Assembly: GCA_028285035.1 (NCBI GenBank) | Contig: JANQQF010000078.1 | Location: 186,001 to 250,000, forward strand | Length of the DNA stretch: 64,000 nucleotides | Direction of reading: 5' to 3' | Source of the DNA: Phycisphaerae bacterium | GTDB lineage: Bacteria; Chloroflexota; Anaerolineae; 4572-78; J111 | Part shown: one piece after another, positions 53,843-62,126 of the stretch | Layout of the letters: each line of letters starts with the position of its first letter | Position numbering within the stretch: the stretch's first letter is position 1 | The notes under the pieces: model-generated | What the model was told of the DNA's origin: nothing | The model's input: the letters and a program-made list of their open reading frames with translations, nothing else | Databases searched by the model: none | Made by a program: the position numbers and the translations under genes

Positions 53843-54844
53843 TTACTTATCGTGGAAAGATTTATTCTGATTGGGCAGGGCTAAAATTTTTTCTATCGTT
53901 GAATCGGTTGGTAACTCCCAGATGGTTATTTTTGCAAAAAGCGAAATCATATTTTGTTCAAGTTTATAACGCTCGGTTAAATTAGATCCAAAAAAAATAT
54001 TACCATATAATTCTTGATACCAATCCTCATACCCCAAGATAAGAGATATCATCTGCTTGGGGGGCAATTGAACACACTCGTCACAATTTTTAGACAGATT
54101 TACTATGATGAGATTTTCGCCAGGTCTGGTTCCACAAAGATCCATTTTCGGCTTAATATTTAAAGCATCTGGGGGAACTGATATGTTAAATGATATGAAT
54201 TGCAGGGTAAGTAAGGAGATCAGTTGGTAAATTAATAACCGGATTTTTTGGGCAATCGATAAATATGACCAAAAACAGGTATCTCGGACAGTTTTATAAC
54301 GAAGTTCAACTTCCGAAAATAAAGGAAGAATTTCTCCTGTAGGGGTAATGAGTAACTCATTATCCCCTATAAATTCACCCTCCAACTCCAAGGCATTTAA
54401 GGTTAGTTTAGTTTTACCAGAACCAGGCTGACCATAGAGTAGAAATGTCTTATTCTCAAAGTGAAATACTGACCCGAGTAAGGCAACACCACCCTGTTTT
54501 ACTAAAGCTTGTTTTATAAAAGGGACCAAAACCTTTCTAACGACAAGAAATGTCACAAAAAATGGAGCACAGAAGTATATTCGAGAAAACTCATTGTCAG
54601 ACACACGTTCAAAGGCGAGTTCCCAAGGGATACCTTTGTAACTACCTACAGCACTGTCATAAACCGTATCGGGAATATCTTGCTTATGACGACACAAAAT
54701 CAGTTCAAGGAGGTACTGTTCAGATTGATCGACTTGAAAGGGAGATAGTAAATTTCGCAATAAGTCTGCTCGCACCCCGTTGTCATCCAACACAAAAGAT
54801 GTAATACCATAAATATTGTATACTGTCCTCACGATTTTATACAC
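53843..54844 (-). CDS. HprK-like P-loop kinase
   Basis: 333 aa. The C-terminal half has a P-loop YGQPGSGKTKLTLNAL (GQPGSGKT at 138-145) followed by FIGDNELLIT, the arrangement of the HPr kinase/phosphorylase catalytic domain. The rest, with EVELRYKTVRDT and many hydrophobic residues, does not match HprK. The N-terminal 110 residues resemble no domain I know. Stand-alone HprK-like kinases occur in exopolysaccharide loci and beside PqqD-like proteins, with unknown substrates. GTG start with AGGA SD overlapping the methyltransferase end by 16 bases. It may phosphorylate a sugar, lipid or protein. Confidence 0.7.
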   Translation of the reverse strand: MYKIVRTVYNIYGITSFVLDDNGVRADLLRNLLSPFQVDQSEQYLLELILCRHKQDIPDTVYDSAVGSYKGIPWELAFERVSDNEFSRIYFCAPFFVTFLVVRKVLVPFIKQALVKQGGVALLGSVFHFENKTFLLYGQPGSGKTKLTLNALELEGEFIGDNELLITPTGEILPLFSEVELRYKTVRDTCFWSYLSIAQKIRLLIYQLISLLTLQFISFNISVPPDALNIKPKMDLCGTRPGENLIIVNLSKNCDECVQLPPKQMISLILGYEDWYQELYGNIFFGSNLTERYKLEQNMISLFAKITIWELPTDSTIEKILALPNQNKSFHDK

Positions 54845-55551
54845 AAAAATCCTGTCATATAGTGATATCTAACCGGAGAAAATGTGCTTACTAATTTGAT
54901 AAACATATTTTTCATTTTTGTCATCAGACCTCCGTACCACACGGGTCGTAATGAAGGTTGTAAGGATACAATTCGAAATCCTGATCCAGTCAAGATTTGG
55001 CACCATTCTTCATACGTAAAATCCTGAAAACCCTCAGCTTCATAAGGGACAATTAAACCAACTCTAGTTAGAATTCCTGTCAAAGGTGCAAATACTTTAA
55101 AGAGTAGAAAGTCAGCATTTCTGACCTCAAGGTAGACCTTACCTGTATCGGATAGCATCCTGTCAATATTTTTTAGAGCCGCATTTTTATCATAGCAAAA
55201 TTCAAGAGATGTCATGGCGAGTACAAAATCAAATGATGCTGAAAAAGGGATTGAGGTCATATCTGCACAAACAAAAAGACTATCTGGATTTTTCGTTTTA
55301 GCGACTTGTAAAGATGCAGTCGAAATATCAATACCAACGTAATGTTTGACGCTGGATCGTATCGCATGAGACATTTCTCCGGCACCACACCCTAGGTCGA
55401 GAATCGTGGTTGACTCTGTTAGTGATACTCGGTCAAGTAATTTTTTATAAGCCTGAGTAAACCGTTGATAACGTTCTTGCTCTTGCTTAAGGTACGCTTC
55501 TCGGCCGTAAAAGTCCTGAGCACTTTGGCTCCACCGATCTTGATTCCCCAA
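54829..55551 (-). CDS. Class I SAM-dependent methyltransferase
   Basis: 240 aa Rossmann-like methyltransferase. Motif I is TTILDLGCGAGEMSHAI, motif II HYVGIDISTASLQ, and SLFVCADMTSIPF and DFVLAMTSLEFC follow in the expected places. A TTG start is required because the next Met lies beyond motif I; GGAG is 10 bases upstream. It is the second methyltransferase of the glycan cluster, between the aminotransferase and the kinase. Probably methylates a sugar or its lipid carrier. Confidence 0.82.
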   Translation of the reverse strand: MGNQDRWSQSAQDFYGREAYLKQEQERYQRFTQAYKKLLDRVSLTESTTILDLGCGAGEMSHAIRSSVKHYVGIDISTASLQVAKTKNPDSLFVCADMTSIPFSASFDFVLAMTSLEFCYDKNAALKNIDRMLSDTGKVYLEVRNADFLLFKVFAPLTGILTRVGLIVPYEAEGFQDFTYEEWCQILTGSGFRIVSLQPSLRPVWYGGLMTKMKNMFIKLVSTFSPVRYHYMTGFLCIKS

Positions 55552-55556
55552 TGCCC

Positions 55557-56687
55557 TTACGCTCCACCTTGAAAAAATGTCTTGACCAAGTCGACGATTT
55601 GTTGAACATTATCATCACTCAAATTTTGATGCAGGGGCAGGTTTAAGGTTGTTTCATTGACCCCTTCAGCAACAGGGAGCTTTGATGTATCATTAAATTT
55701 CTTGACCAAATGTAAAGGGAAATAACGATACGTTGTATACACTCCATTCTCCGCCAAATAGGCTGCTAATGCATCTCGCCGCTTTGGCGTTTGAATCCAA
55801 TACAGGTAGTATGATGTTGTCGTATCAGGAAGTGGTTCCGGGGGACAGCTTATCTCAGCCAGATTTTGAAACTCTTGTTGATAATAACCCCAAATTTGCT
55901 TTCGTCTGGCGATAAAATTGGAAAGCTTCTGAAGCTGTACGCGGCCAATCGCGGCCAACACATCATTCGAAATAAAACGTCCCGATGTCTCGTCCAACTC
56001 AAACTCCCACCATCGATTTTGCTTCTCATTCATTGCATCCATGCCCGACGTCGTTTTTGGAGCCAATCCCAGATAACGAAAAACTTTGGCCCGTTCAAAA
56101 GCTTCGTCGTCCGATAAATACAAAGCCCCGCCATCTGTCATCACCAAGATTTTCATAGCGTCAAAACTAAAAACGCCTGCATCACCCAATGTGCCACACA
56201 TATTGCCTTTGTATGATGAACTAACGGCATTAGCACTATCTTCCAAAATGGCGATATCATCACCACAGGCTGCTCGAATTTCATCCATTGGGCAGGGATG
56301 TCCCCCATAGTGCAAAATGAACACAGCTTTGGTACGACTAGTTTTCAATCGCTCAATTTCACTAGGCAGGATATTCAAGGTATGGGGATCAACATCTGCG
56401 AACACTGGTTTTGCTCGAAGTTCAAGAACGGCGCTCGCACAAGCCACAAAGTTTACTGTTGAGACAATCACTTCATCGCCAGGACCTATGTCAATGGCTC
56501 GGAGGGCTGTGTAGATTGCAGCCGTACAACTGTTCAATAACAAGACTCGGAGAACCTTTAGATGTTGCGCAAATTCAGCCTCAAATGCATCACATTGTTT
56601 TCCTTTGCCCAGCCATTTTGAAGCAAAAACTTCAGATATAGCCGACAGTTCCTCTTCGCCTAATGAGTTAGAAAATATAGGTATCAT
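55557..56687 (-). CDS. DegT/DnrJ/EryC1-type sugar aminotransferase
   Basis: PLP enzyme of the family that adds an amino group to a keto sugar nucleotide. PLP-binding Lys179 in SFDAMKILVM, Asp150 in ILEDSANAV, VNFVACASAVLE near 79-91 and KPVFADVD near 93-100 are all present. The phosphate-contact STV (76-78) and the substrate loop are as in DegT enzymes. Length 376 aa is normal. This implies that an amino sugar is part of the glycan made here. Co-directional with the two neighbours. Confidence 0.88.
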   Translation of the reverse strand: MIPIFSNSLGEEELSAISEVFASKWLGKGKQCDAFEAEFAQHLKVLRVLLLNSCTAAIYTALRAIDIGPGDEVIVSTVNFVACASAVLELRAKPVFADVDPHTLNILPSEIERLKTSRTKAVFILHYGGHPCPMDEIRAACGDDIAILEDSANAVSSSYKGNMCGTLGDAGVFSFDAMKILVMTDGGALYLSDDEAFERAKVFRYLGLAPKTTSGMDAMNEKQNRWWEFELDETSGRFISNDVLAAIGRVQLQKLSNFIARRKQIWGYYQQEFQNLAEISCPPEPLPDTTTSYYLYWIQTPKRRDALAAYLAENGVYTTYRYFPLHLVKKFNDTSKLPVAEGVNETTLNLPLHQNLSDDNVQQIVDLVKTFFQGGA

Positions 56688-56702
56688 AATAAGGTCGCCT
56701 AT

Positions 56703-57743
56703 TTATTCATATAAAGCCATTTCACGAGCCGTTGTGCCAAAATGATCAAAAAGCCCTTCAACATCTTTCCTGGGCAGTCGCCAAATAGATTGATACGTCT
56801 GGCGTCTTCGCAACATAGTTGGGGCCATCCGAATCGCATCAACATGAGCACAAACCAATACTTTTACTCCTTGCCAAAGGCTGGCATCCTCCCGATATTT
56901 GGCAAGAGATCCTTGACCTTTTCTGGATAGCCAAACCTGACTCACATATCTAAAAGCTGCATAGAAGAAACTGGCAGCCAGATTCCTGACAGGAAAATAC
57001 TTTAACGCAATAAAAATCCGATTTCGTTCGACATGATACGCCTTAAAATCAGAATAGCTTCCCGCTGCTCTCGAATGGGCGTGATAGGCAATAGCGTGTG
57101 GGGTATAGATACATTTCCAGCCAGCAATTTGGTGTCGCCACCCCATATCAGTCTCATCTGCATAAATAAAAAAATCTGGATCGTATAGACCGATCTGATC
57201 AAGCATCTCACGCCGATACAAACAGCAACAGTCATTGGCGCAGAACACTTCTTCAATTTCATTATAGTTTTCTGCAGACTCTAACCGTCCACGCCCAACT
57301 GACAAACCGTCTCTATAGATAACTAAACCTGCAACTTCGATCGTATCAGGTTCATCCCACAAAAGAATTTTACTTGCACAAGATCCATATTGCTCACCGA
57401 GTTCAATCGCTTCCACCATTTTAGCCAGGCATTGTTCATCTAAATATGCATCATTGTTAAGCAAGGCTACATACTCGGTATCTGTTGCTTCGATGCCAAT
57501 ATTACAAGCCACCCCCCACCCCGCATTGTATCCATTTTCGATAATTCGTACTGTCGGAAATTGCTGACGAATTTCTGCGACCGATCCATCAGTTGACTCA
57601 TTATCGACAACAATGACACAATGATTAGTATATGTCTGCTTTTCTAAAGAGCGTAAACATTCAATGATCTGTTCACCGCCATTATAATTAATAATAATTA
57701 CGGCAATTTGTCCGCTTTTTGTTGTACCAGTGCGATTTATCAT
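56703..57743 (-). CDS. Family 2 glycosyltransferase, rhamnosyltransferase-like
   Basis: IAVIIINYNGGEQIIECLRS, VVDNESTDGSV, NGYNAGWGVACNIGI and the metal site ALLNNDAYLDEQC are GT2 landmarks; FFIYADETDMGWRHQIAGWK is the group's usual acceptor-site sequence. 346 aa, with no signal peptide. After it come the aminotransferase and methyltransferases, which fits stepwise assembly of an oligosaccharide. The ATG lies about 50 bases from an imperfect inverted repeat (57792-57843) in its upstream region. Confidence 0.86.
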   Translation of the reverse strand: MINRTGTTKSGQIAVIIINYNGGEQIIECLRSLEKQTYTNHCVIVVDNESTDGSVAEIRQQFPTVRIIENGYNAGWGVACNIGIEATDTEYVALLNNDAYLDEQCLAKMVEAIELGEQYGSCASKILLWDEPDTIEVAGLVIYRDGLSVGRGRLESAENYNEIEEVFCANDCCCLYRREMLDQIGLYDPDFFIYADETDMGWRHQIAGWKCIYTPHAIAYHAHSRAAGSYSDFKAYHVERNRIFIALKYFPVRNLAASFFYAAFRYVSQVWLSRKGQGSLAKYREDASLWQGVKVLVCAHVDAIRMAPTMLRRRQTYQSIWRLPRKDVEGLFDHFGTTAREMALYE

Positions 57744-57791
57744 CTATTTCCCTGAAAAAATTATTGCTTCCGTTAAGTACGGTCAAAGTAT

Positions 57792-57843
57792 CATACGCGA
57801 CTCTTATGATCAATAGTTATAATTGACTATGAGACGACGTATG
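57792..57843. repeat. Imperfect inverted repeat between two glycan operons
   Basis: CATACGCGACTCTTATGATC (left arm, 57792-57814) and ATTGACTATGAGACGACGTA (right arm, 57822-57843) are complementary over most of about 22 bases with a few mismatches, and a 7-base loop. It is upstream of the GT2 gene (start 57743) and 30 bases beyond the stop of the AZOBR-like gene. Without a T-run it is not a standard terminator; an operator or a transcribed structure are both possible. Confidence 0.4.
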
Positions 57844-57872
57844 CTGATTGAGCTATAAAAGCTTAACTTCAC

Positions 57873-58982
57873 TCAACCAGTTTCTGTTACCCCACCAACC
57901 CATAACACATTCGTTGCCAGCCAGAACATCGCATAGTTTAAAGTGCGCCAAGAGCGAATATACGCGGCAAACAATAACATACTAACCGCCAGCCCTTGTG
58001 TTAGACGTAACATAGCGACCGGTTCACGAAAGGTTGAAGTGGGCAAGGCAAGCATGACCAATGAATTTAATAGTAAACACAAAACAAAAGGATGGTTGAC
58101 GCCAGCCAGTAAGCGCCGAACACTCAGCCATATCCCAGCTAGACTAGGCAATATTGACATCGGTAGAACAACCAATGAAATTAGCCAGAAGGCCAGAACA
58201 TTGATTTGTAAAATTGCGAGCCATCCACCTAACGGGATCAGACTAAATGAGGTGGCACCAGCTCCCCCTGAGCCTATACCAAAATTACCCAGCCACCACC
58301 ACAAAAAGAGCTGGTAGACAATAAAAGGAATGCCGCTCAAACTTAATAAAACAAAATTACGCCATTGCCGTTGACTCAACGTGTAGAGCATATAGGCACC
58401 TAAAAAAATCAGCGTTGTCTCTTTAGTAAGAGCCGCTAGGGCGAAGGCTACAATCGCCCAGCGAGGTCGCTCTTTGGCCCAAGCCAATATTGCACCCTGC
58501 ACGAGCGCCTGAGCCAGCGGCTCATTCAAATCGGTACGGAGCGCTAAGAGTTGTCCCCCGTACAAACCATAAGCCAACGCATACCAACGATTCACGCGTA
58601 ATAAATGTAACAACTGCTCCGTCGCCCAAGTTCCCCAGCCAATTGCTATAACATTGACTAAAATTAATGTCCAGGGAATCCAGGCTAATTGTCCAACCGC
58701 CAATAGACGTGCAGTCAATGGATAGAGGATACGTTGATATCGATAGGCTGGCACATCGATGTAGGGGGCTGCACCAGTGGGACTCAGCGCAATTTGATAA
58801 GCGAATTGCCCATCATACCCTTCTGTGCCTTGAGGATCACCTTCGCTAAACTGCGTGCCAATCAAGACAAAGGTTTTCGGGTCACCATTGTTTTGCCATA
58901 AAACGCCACAGACATAAATTAGACAGATAGCAATAACAATAACGGTAGGTGTTAATTTGAAGTGATCTCTAAAAAATCTCAT
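57873..58982 (-). CDS. AZOBR_p60025-like membrane protein, glycopolymer formation
   Basis: Paralog of the protein at 42169: GTEGYDGQFAYQIALSP, DVPAYRYQRILYPLTA, LRTDLNEPLAQA and FALAALTKETTLIFLG agree closely in order and spacing. About ten helices, 369 aa. I start at ATG 58982, which overlaps the DUF2079 stop (ATGA, 58979-58982). A TTG 18 bases upstream is less likely. It pairs with the DUF2079 protein as its paralog does. Confidence 0.72.
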   Translation of the reverse strand: MRFFRDHFKLTPTVIVIAICLIYVCGVLWQNNGDPKTFVLIGTQFSEGDPQGTEGYDGQFAYQIALSPTGAAPYIDVPAYRYQRILYPLTARLLAVGQLAWIPWTLILVNVIAIGWGTWATEQLLHLLRVNRWYALAYGLYGGQLLALRTDLNEPLAQALVQGAILAWAKERPRWAIVAFALAALTKETTLIFLGAYMLYTLSQRQWRNFVLLSLSGIPFIVYQLFLWWWLGNFGIGSGGAGATSFSLIPLGGWLAILQINVLAFWLISLVVLPMSILPSLAGIWLSVRRLLAGVNHPFVLCLLLNSLVMLALPTSTFREPVAMLRLTQGLAVSMLLFAAYIRSWRTLNYAMFWLATNVLWVGGVTETG

Positions 58983-60490
58983 TGAGTTTGTTGCAGGCAA
59001 TTAATCAAAGATGTGTCGATACGGTCACGCGTGCCCTTTTCGAAAAGCAATAGATCATCCTCAAAGTAGATCAGGCCATAATTTGGATTGAGCAGAACTT
59101 TATCGACATGATCACAAAATTCTTGTGGTGTTAGACTGGGAAAGAAGTTACCTGTTAAATCCAAAGCAATGTAGTCTGCATCTTCACTTTTTTTAGGAAA
59201 AATATAAATTTCGGAGCGGTTAGCTAAATGAGCCGTTAAAGAGTTTTGGGCTGAAATCGAAACCTCGTTCGAAATCGAACGATGTATCATTTGCGCGGCT
59301 AGTATATCGTGCCGATCAAAATTGGGCCACTGTAAAGAAAGACTCAGAGGTGTGTACCCTGCCAAAATATGATAACTTAAACTAGCCCCAAGTACAATCA
59401 TCAGTAACCGATTTTTCCAGCGTCTATAATGTGGTTTAGATTGATTACTCAGCTTACGGCTCAACCACGCTACTCCGTTAATACTTGAGACAATGATAAA
59501 TGGAACGATGGGTGCCGTGTAATGAAAAACGTCAGGACGATAAACCAACGGATTATTGCTTAATGTATTGATAGCTAAAGAGGGGAGTGCGAAAAGCAAT
59601 GTGACAGGATTAAAGAGAGAGGTAAAAGCAACTGGCATCGTTAGCCGAATCCAGTAAGGCAATCGAGAAGGACTAAAAGCGATAGCGATAACATCAAACG
59701 GGCGAATTATAAAGGCAGTGATTACTTCGCCCATACTGTCCCCTAATTCACCATATCGTTCAATGTGGATGTTCTCTTGAACAGGGCTGTTAGCGGGAAT
59801 AATAAAAAAGTTAGCCAAAACAAACCAACCTAAACTAACCGTGATCGTTATGAACCCATTTTTCCATCGCCGCTGAAACAAAAGCATATACCCTCCCATC
59901 ATCATCACCAATAAAGGCATATCCTCTTTACAAGCCATCGCCAAGAGTGACCAGATCAAAAATGTAACAAATCGCTCTTTATATAAGGCCCATAATGCAA
60001 AGGCGAGGAATGTCATCGCTAAGGTGACACCATGAAAATCAAACACAACTGCGGCTTGTAATGCTGGGAACATAAGATATAGCGCTGCATACAAAACGCC
60101 AGCCCATTCGCTAGATAGCCATTCCTTCGCTAACCAGTAAATTGGCACAGCACCAAAACTAACAATCACGGTCTGGGTAATAACTAAGGTTAAGGGTGAG
60201 GGGAAAAGTGTGTAGAGTGGGGCAAATAGTAGTAGAATTGGCTCAAAATGAAGGGCCCAACGAGAAGACAGATCCGCCATTGTTGTCATTCGTAGTGGCT
60301 GCCCCTGAGTCGTGCTCCAAATTGCCTGGCTAACATTCCCTAAATCATAGCCAAAACTCTCAAACGCCAAGTGTCTCAGGGTAACGTAGTAGCCAAAGTA
60401 GCTTACAAAAGTCAAAATGAGGAGAAGCAAACTCCAATGTGAGGCACGCCGGGGTTTCCATTTGAGATAAACTGAGGTGTTTTTATTCAT
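58979..60490 (-). CDS. DUF2079 membrane protein
   Basis: 503 aa, about ten helices. YDLGNVSQAIWSTTQG and HFEPILLLFAPL, then FDFHGVTLAMTFL, MACKEDMPLLVMMMGG and YWIRLTMPVAFTSLFNP match the protein at 43280 very closely, and the small C-terminal soluble part (ISAQNSLTAHLANRSEIYIF) also agrees. I start at ATG 60490, overlapping the upstream stop by 8 bases; the ORF is open further upstream without an SD. It is followed by its AZOBR-like partner with an ATGA overlap. Confidence 0.75.
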   Translation of the reverse strand: MNKNTSVYLKWKPRRASHWSLLLLILTFVSYFGYYVTLRHLAFESFGYDLGNVSQAIWSTTQGQPLRMTTMADLSSRWALHFEPILLLFAPLYTLFPSPLTLVITQTVIVSFGAVPIYWLAKEWLSSEWAGVLYAALYLMFPALQAAVVFDFHGVTLAMTFLAFALWALYKERFVTFLIWSLLAMACKEDMPLLVMMMGGYMLLFQRRWKNGFITITVSLGWFVLANFFIIPANSPVQENIHIERYGELGDSMGEVITAFIIRPFDVIAIAFSPSRLPYWIRLTMPVAFTSLFNPVTLLFALPSLAINTLSNNPLVYRPDVFHYTAPIVPFIIVSSINGVAWLSRKLSNQSKPHYRRWKNRLLMIVLGASLSYHILAGYTPLSLSLQWPNFDRHDILAAQMIHRSISNEVSISAQNSLTAHLANRSEIYIFPKKSEDADYIALDLTGNFFPSLTPQEFCDHVDKVLLNPNYGLIYFEDDLLLFEKGTRDRIDTSLINCLQQTQ

Positions 60491-61982
60491 TGGGGTTAAC
60501 AAGTTTTGGTTGATAGAGGTGTAACTCAATTGGATGCGTTGCTTCCCATATCCATTGATCCTGCAGCACAAAGTGGTCTTCCACTTGGGTCAAAAAAGTT
60601 TGCTGTTTCTCATTAAATCGTGTTGGTCTAACCACAATCCATAATCGTGATTGAGTTAAAATATTTTCATTCAGCGAGTCGATACGCTGGCCAGCCCAAG
60701 CCCACGTAAAGGCAGGAATCCAAGTGTCTGGGTCATTATTGAGCAAATAACTCTCTAAGTCAGGGGCATAGTAACTCATTGATAAATAGGAACTGTCATG
60801 CAGATTTACAAGGACATCCTGCTGTTGCCATTCCTCCTGTAAAAATTGGGCCGTATCCCGAAAAGGTGGTTTGGCTGGGTCGGGCACGAAGTAATGATTC
60901 CCCAATGCAATAATTATTGCCAAGGCCAAACCAAGGTACAACAGCGGCAAAGGGGAGCGATAGGGGGGATGAGCTAATCCCCAACCGAGCAACAGAATGT
61001 ACGCTGGGGTAATCAGACTAAAAGAGCGATCAAGATAAACAGGGCCAATAAGCCAAGACAACAAAAGAACTAGCACAATCGGGCCAATTGTCAACGTGAG
61101 CAACAAATACAATTTTGGACGAGTCTCATCGCGTTGCCGTCGAAATGATACAATGATTAAGGTCAATATGGCTATTGTCAAAAAAAGAGTCACGGGGATC
61201 AGCCATGTCGGAGCTGTATGACTGAAGAGTAGATAGTTCAAAGTAATCATGGGTTGAAGGGGGGAAGGGGGAGGCAGCCAAAAATTAGAGACGACACGGG
61301 TTGTTTGAGTCCAGGCTAAAGGGATGAGTGGAATAACAATCAGCAGTGTTAAAAGATTACTCGCTAACAGTCGTGACCAGGTCGAGCGATGCCATAACAT
61401 ATTTTCACGATAGAATCTGATGAGGATAAAACCTTGTAAAATGAGCAAAGAGAATAGAACAAAATAGTGGGCATAAAAGCTGATCCCCGACACCAAACCA
61501 AACATCAACCAATCTTTATACGTGTGATCCTTTATCATCCGGGCAAATGCCCACAAAATCAAGCTAGATAAGAGAATGACTAAACTATAGGGGCGAAGCT
61601 CTTGCGAAAAGTATATCTGAAAGGGGAGTACGGCTGTTAAAAATGCAGCCGCTAACGCTGTCCCTGGGCTGAGTAGCTCGCGGCCAGCGAAGTAGATGAC
61701 AGGGATTGTGAATACCCCGTACAATGCTGATAACGACCTAATCATCACCTCACTATTGCCCAGAAAGGACCAAAAGTGGAGCGTTAAATGATGCAGCGGA
61801 GGCATAATAGGGATTAGTCCTTCGGAAACTATATCTAAAGCAGGTTGTTGAGAAACCGTCCAGCTAAATGCTTCGTCAAACCAAAGGCTGTTGGCCCCAA
61901 GATTTAGCCAACGCAACCCAATTCCACCAATAAAAATTAGCAAAAGGATAGTTAGATGATGCTTACTCGTTGTTATATTCAT
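60483..61982 (-). CDS. GT39-like membrane glycosyltransferase
   Basis: 499 aa, about eleven helices. NSLWFDEAFSWTV places Asp36-Glu37 in the first outside loop; PPLHHLTLHFW, YFSQELRPYSLVIL and YAHYFVLFSL follow as in ArnT/PMT-like enzymes. A short soluble C-terminus of about 120 residues ends at TQVEDHFVLQDQWIWEATHP. Length is ordinary, with no beta-rich module, unlike its relatives at 7741 and 10632. Its stop overlaps the start of the DUF2079 gene. Confidence 0.82.
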   Translation of the reverse strand: MNITTSKHHLTILLLIFIGGIGLRWLNLGANSLWFDEAFSWTVSQQPALDIVSEGLIPIMPPLHHLTLHFWSFLGNSEVMIRSLSALYGVFTIPVIYFAGRELLSPGTALAAAFLTAVLPFQIYFSQELRPYSLVILLSSLILWAFARMIKDHTYKDWLMFGLVSGISFYAHYFVLFSLLILQGFILIRFYRENMLWHRSTWSRLLASNLLTLLIVIPLIPLAWTQTTRVVSNFWLPPPSPLQPMITLNYLLFSHTAPTWLIPVTLFLTIAILTLIIVSFRRQRDETRPKLYLLLTLTIGPIVLVLLLSWLIGPVYLDRSFSLITPAYILLLGWGLAHPPYRSPLPLLYLGLALAIIIALGNHYFVPDPAKPPFRDTAQFLQEEWQQQDVLVNLHDSSYLSMSYYAPDLESYLLNNDPDTWIPAFTWAWAGQRIDSLNENILTQSRLWIVVRPTRFNEKQQTFLTQVEDHFVLQDQWIWEATHPIELHLYQPKLVNPNE

Positions 61983-62126
61983 ATCTAATTATCTTATTGC
62001 TCAACCAGAGTTAAACGAAAAATCATTACCCTTTGCTGCCTCATTCTCCTAGAGGAACTATTCGTGAGTTTGAACAACGATAATAACAAGCGTAAAAATA
62101 GCGGACAGATTCTCAGCTATGCAACG

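Noticed and set aside
61253..61275. G-rich run GGTTGAAGGGGGGAAGGGGG as a further heptamer repeat or G-quadruplex
   Set aside because: It encodes an ordinary Pro-rich loop (PPPSPLQP) of the GT39-like protein and the units do not repeat at seven bases convincingly.
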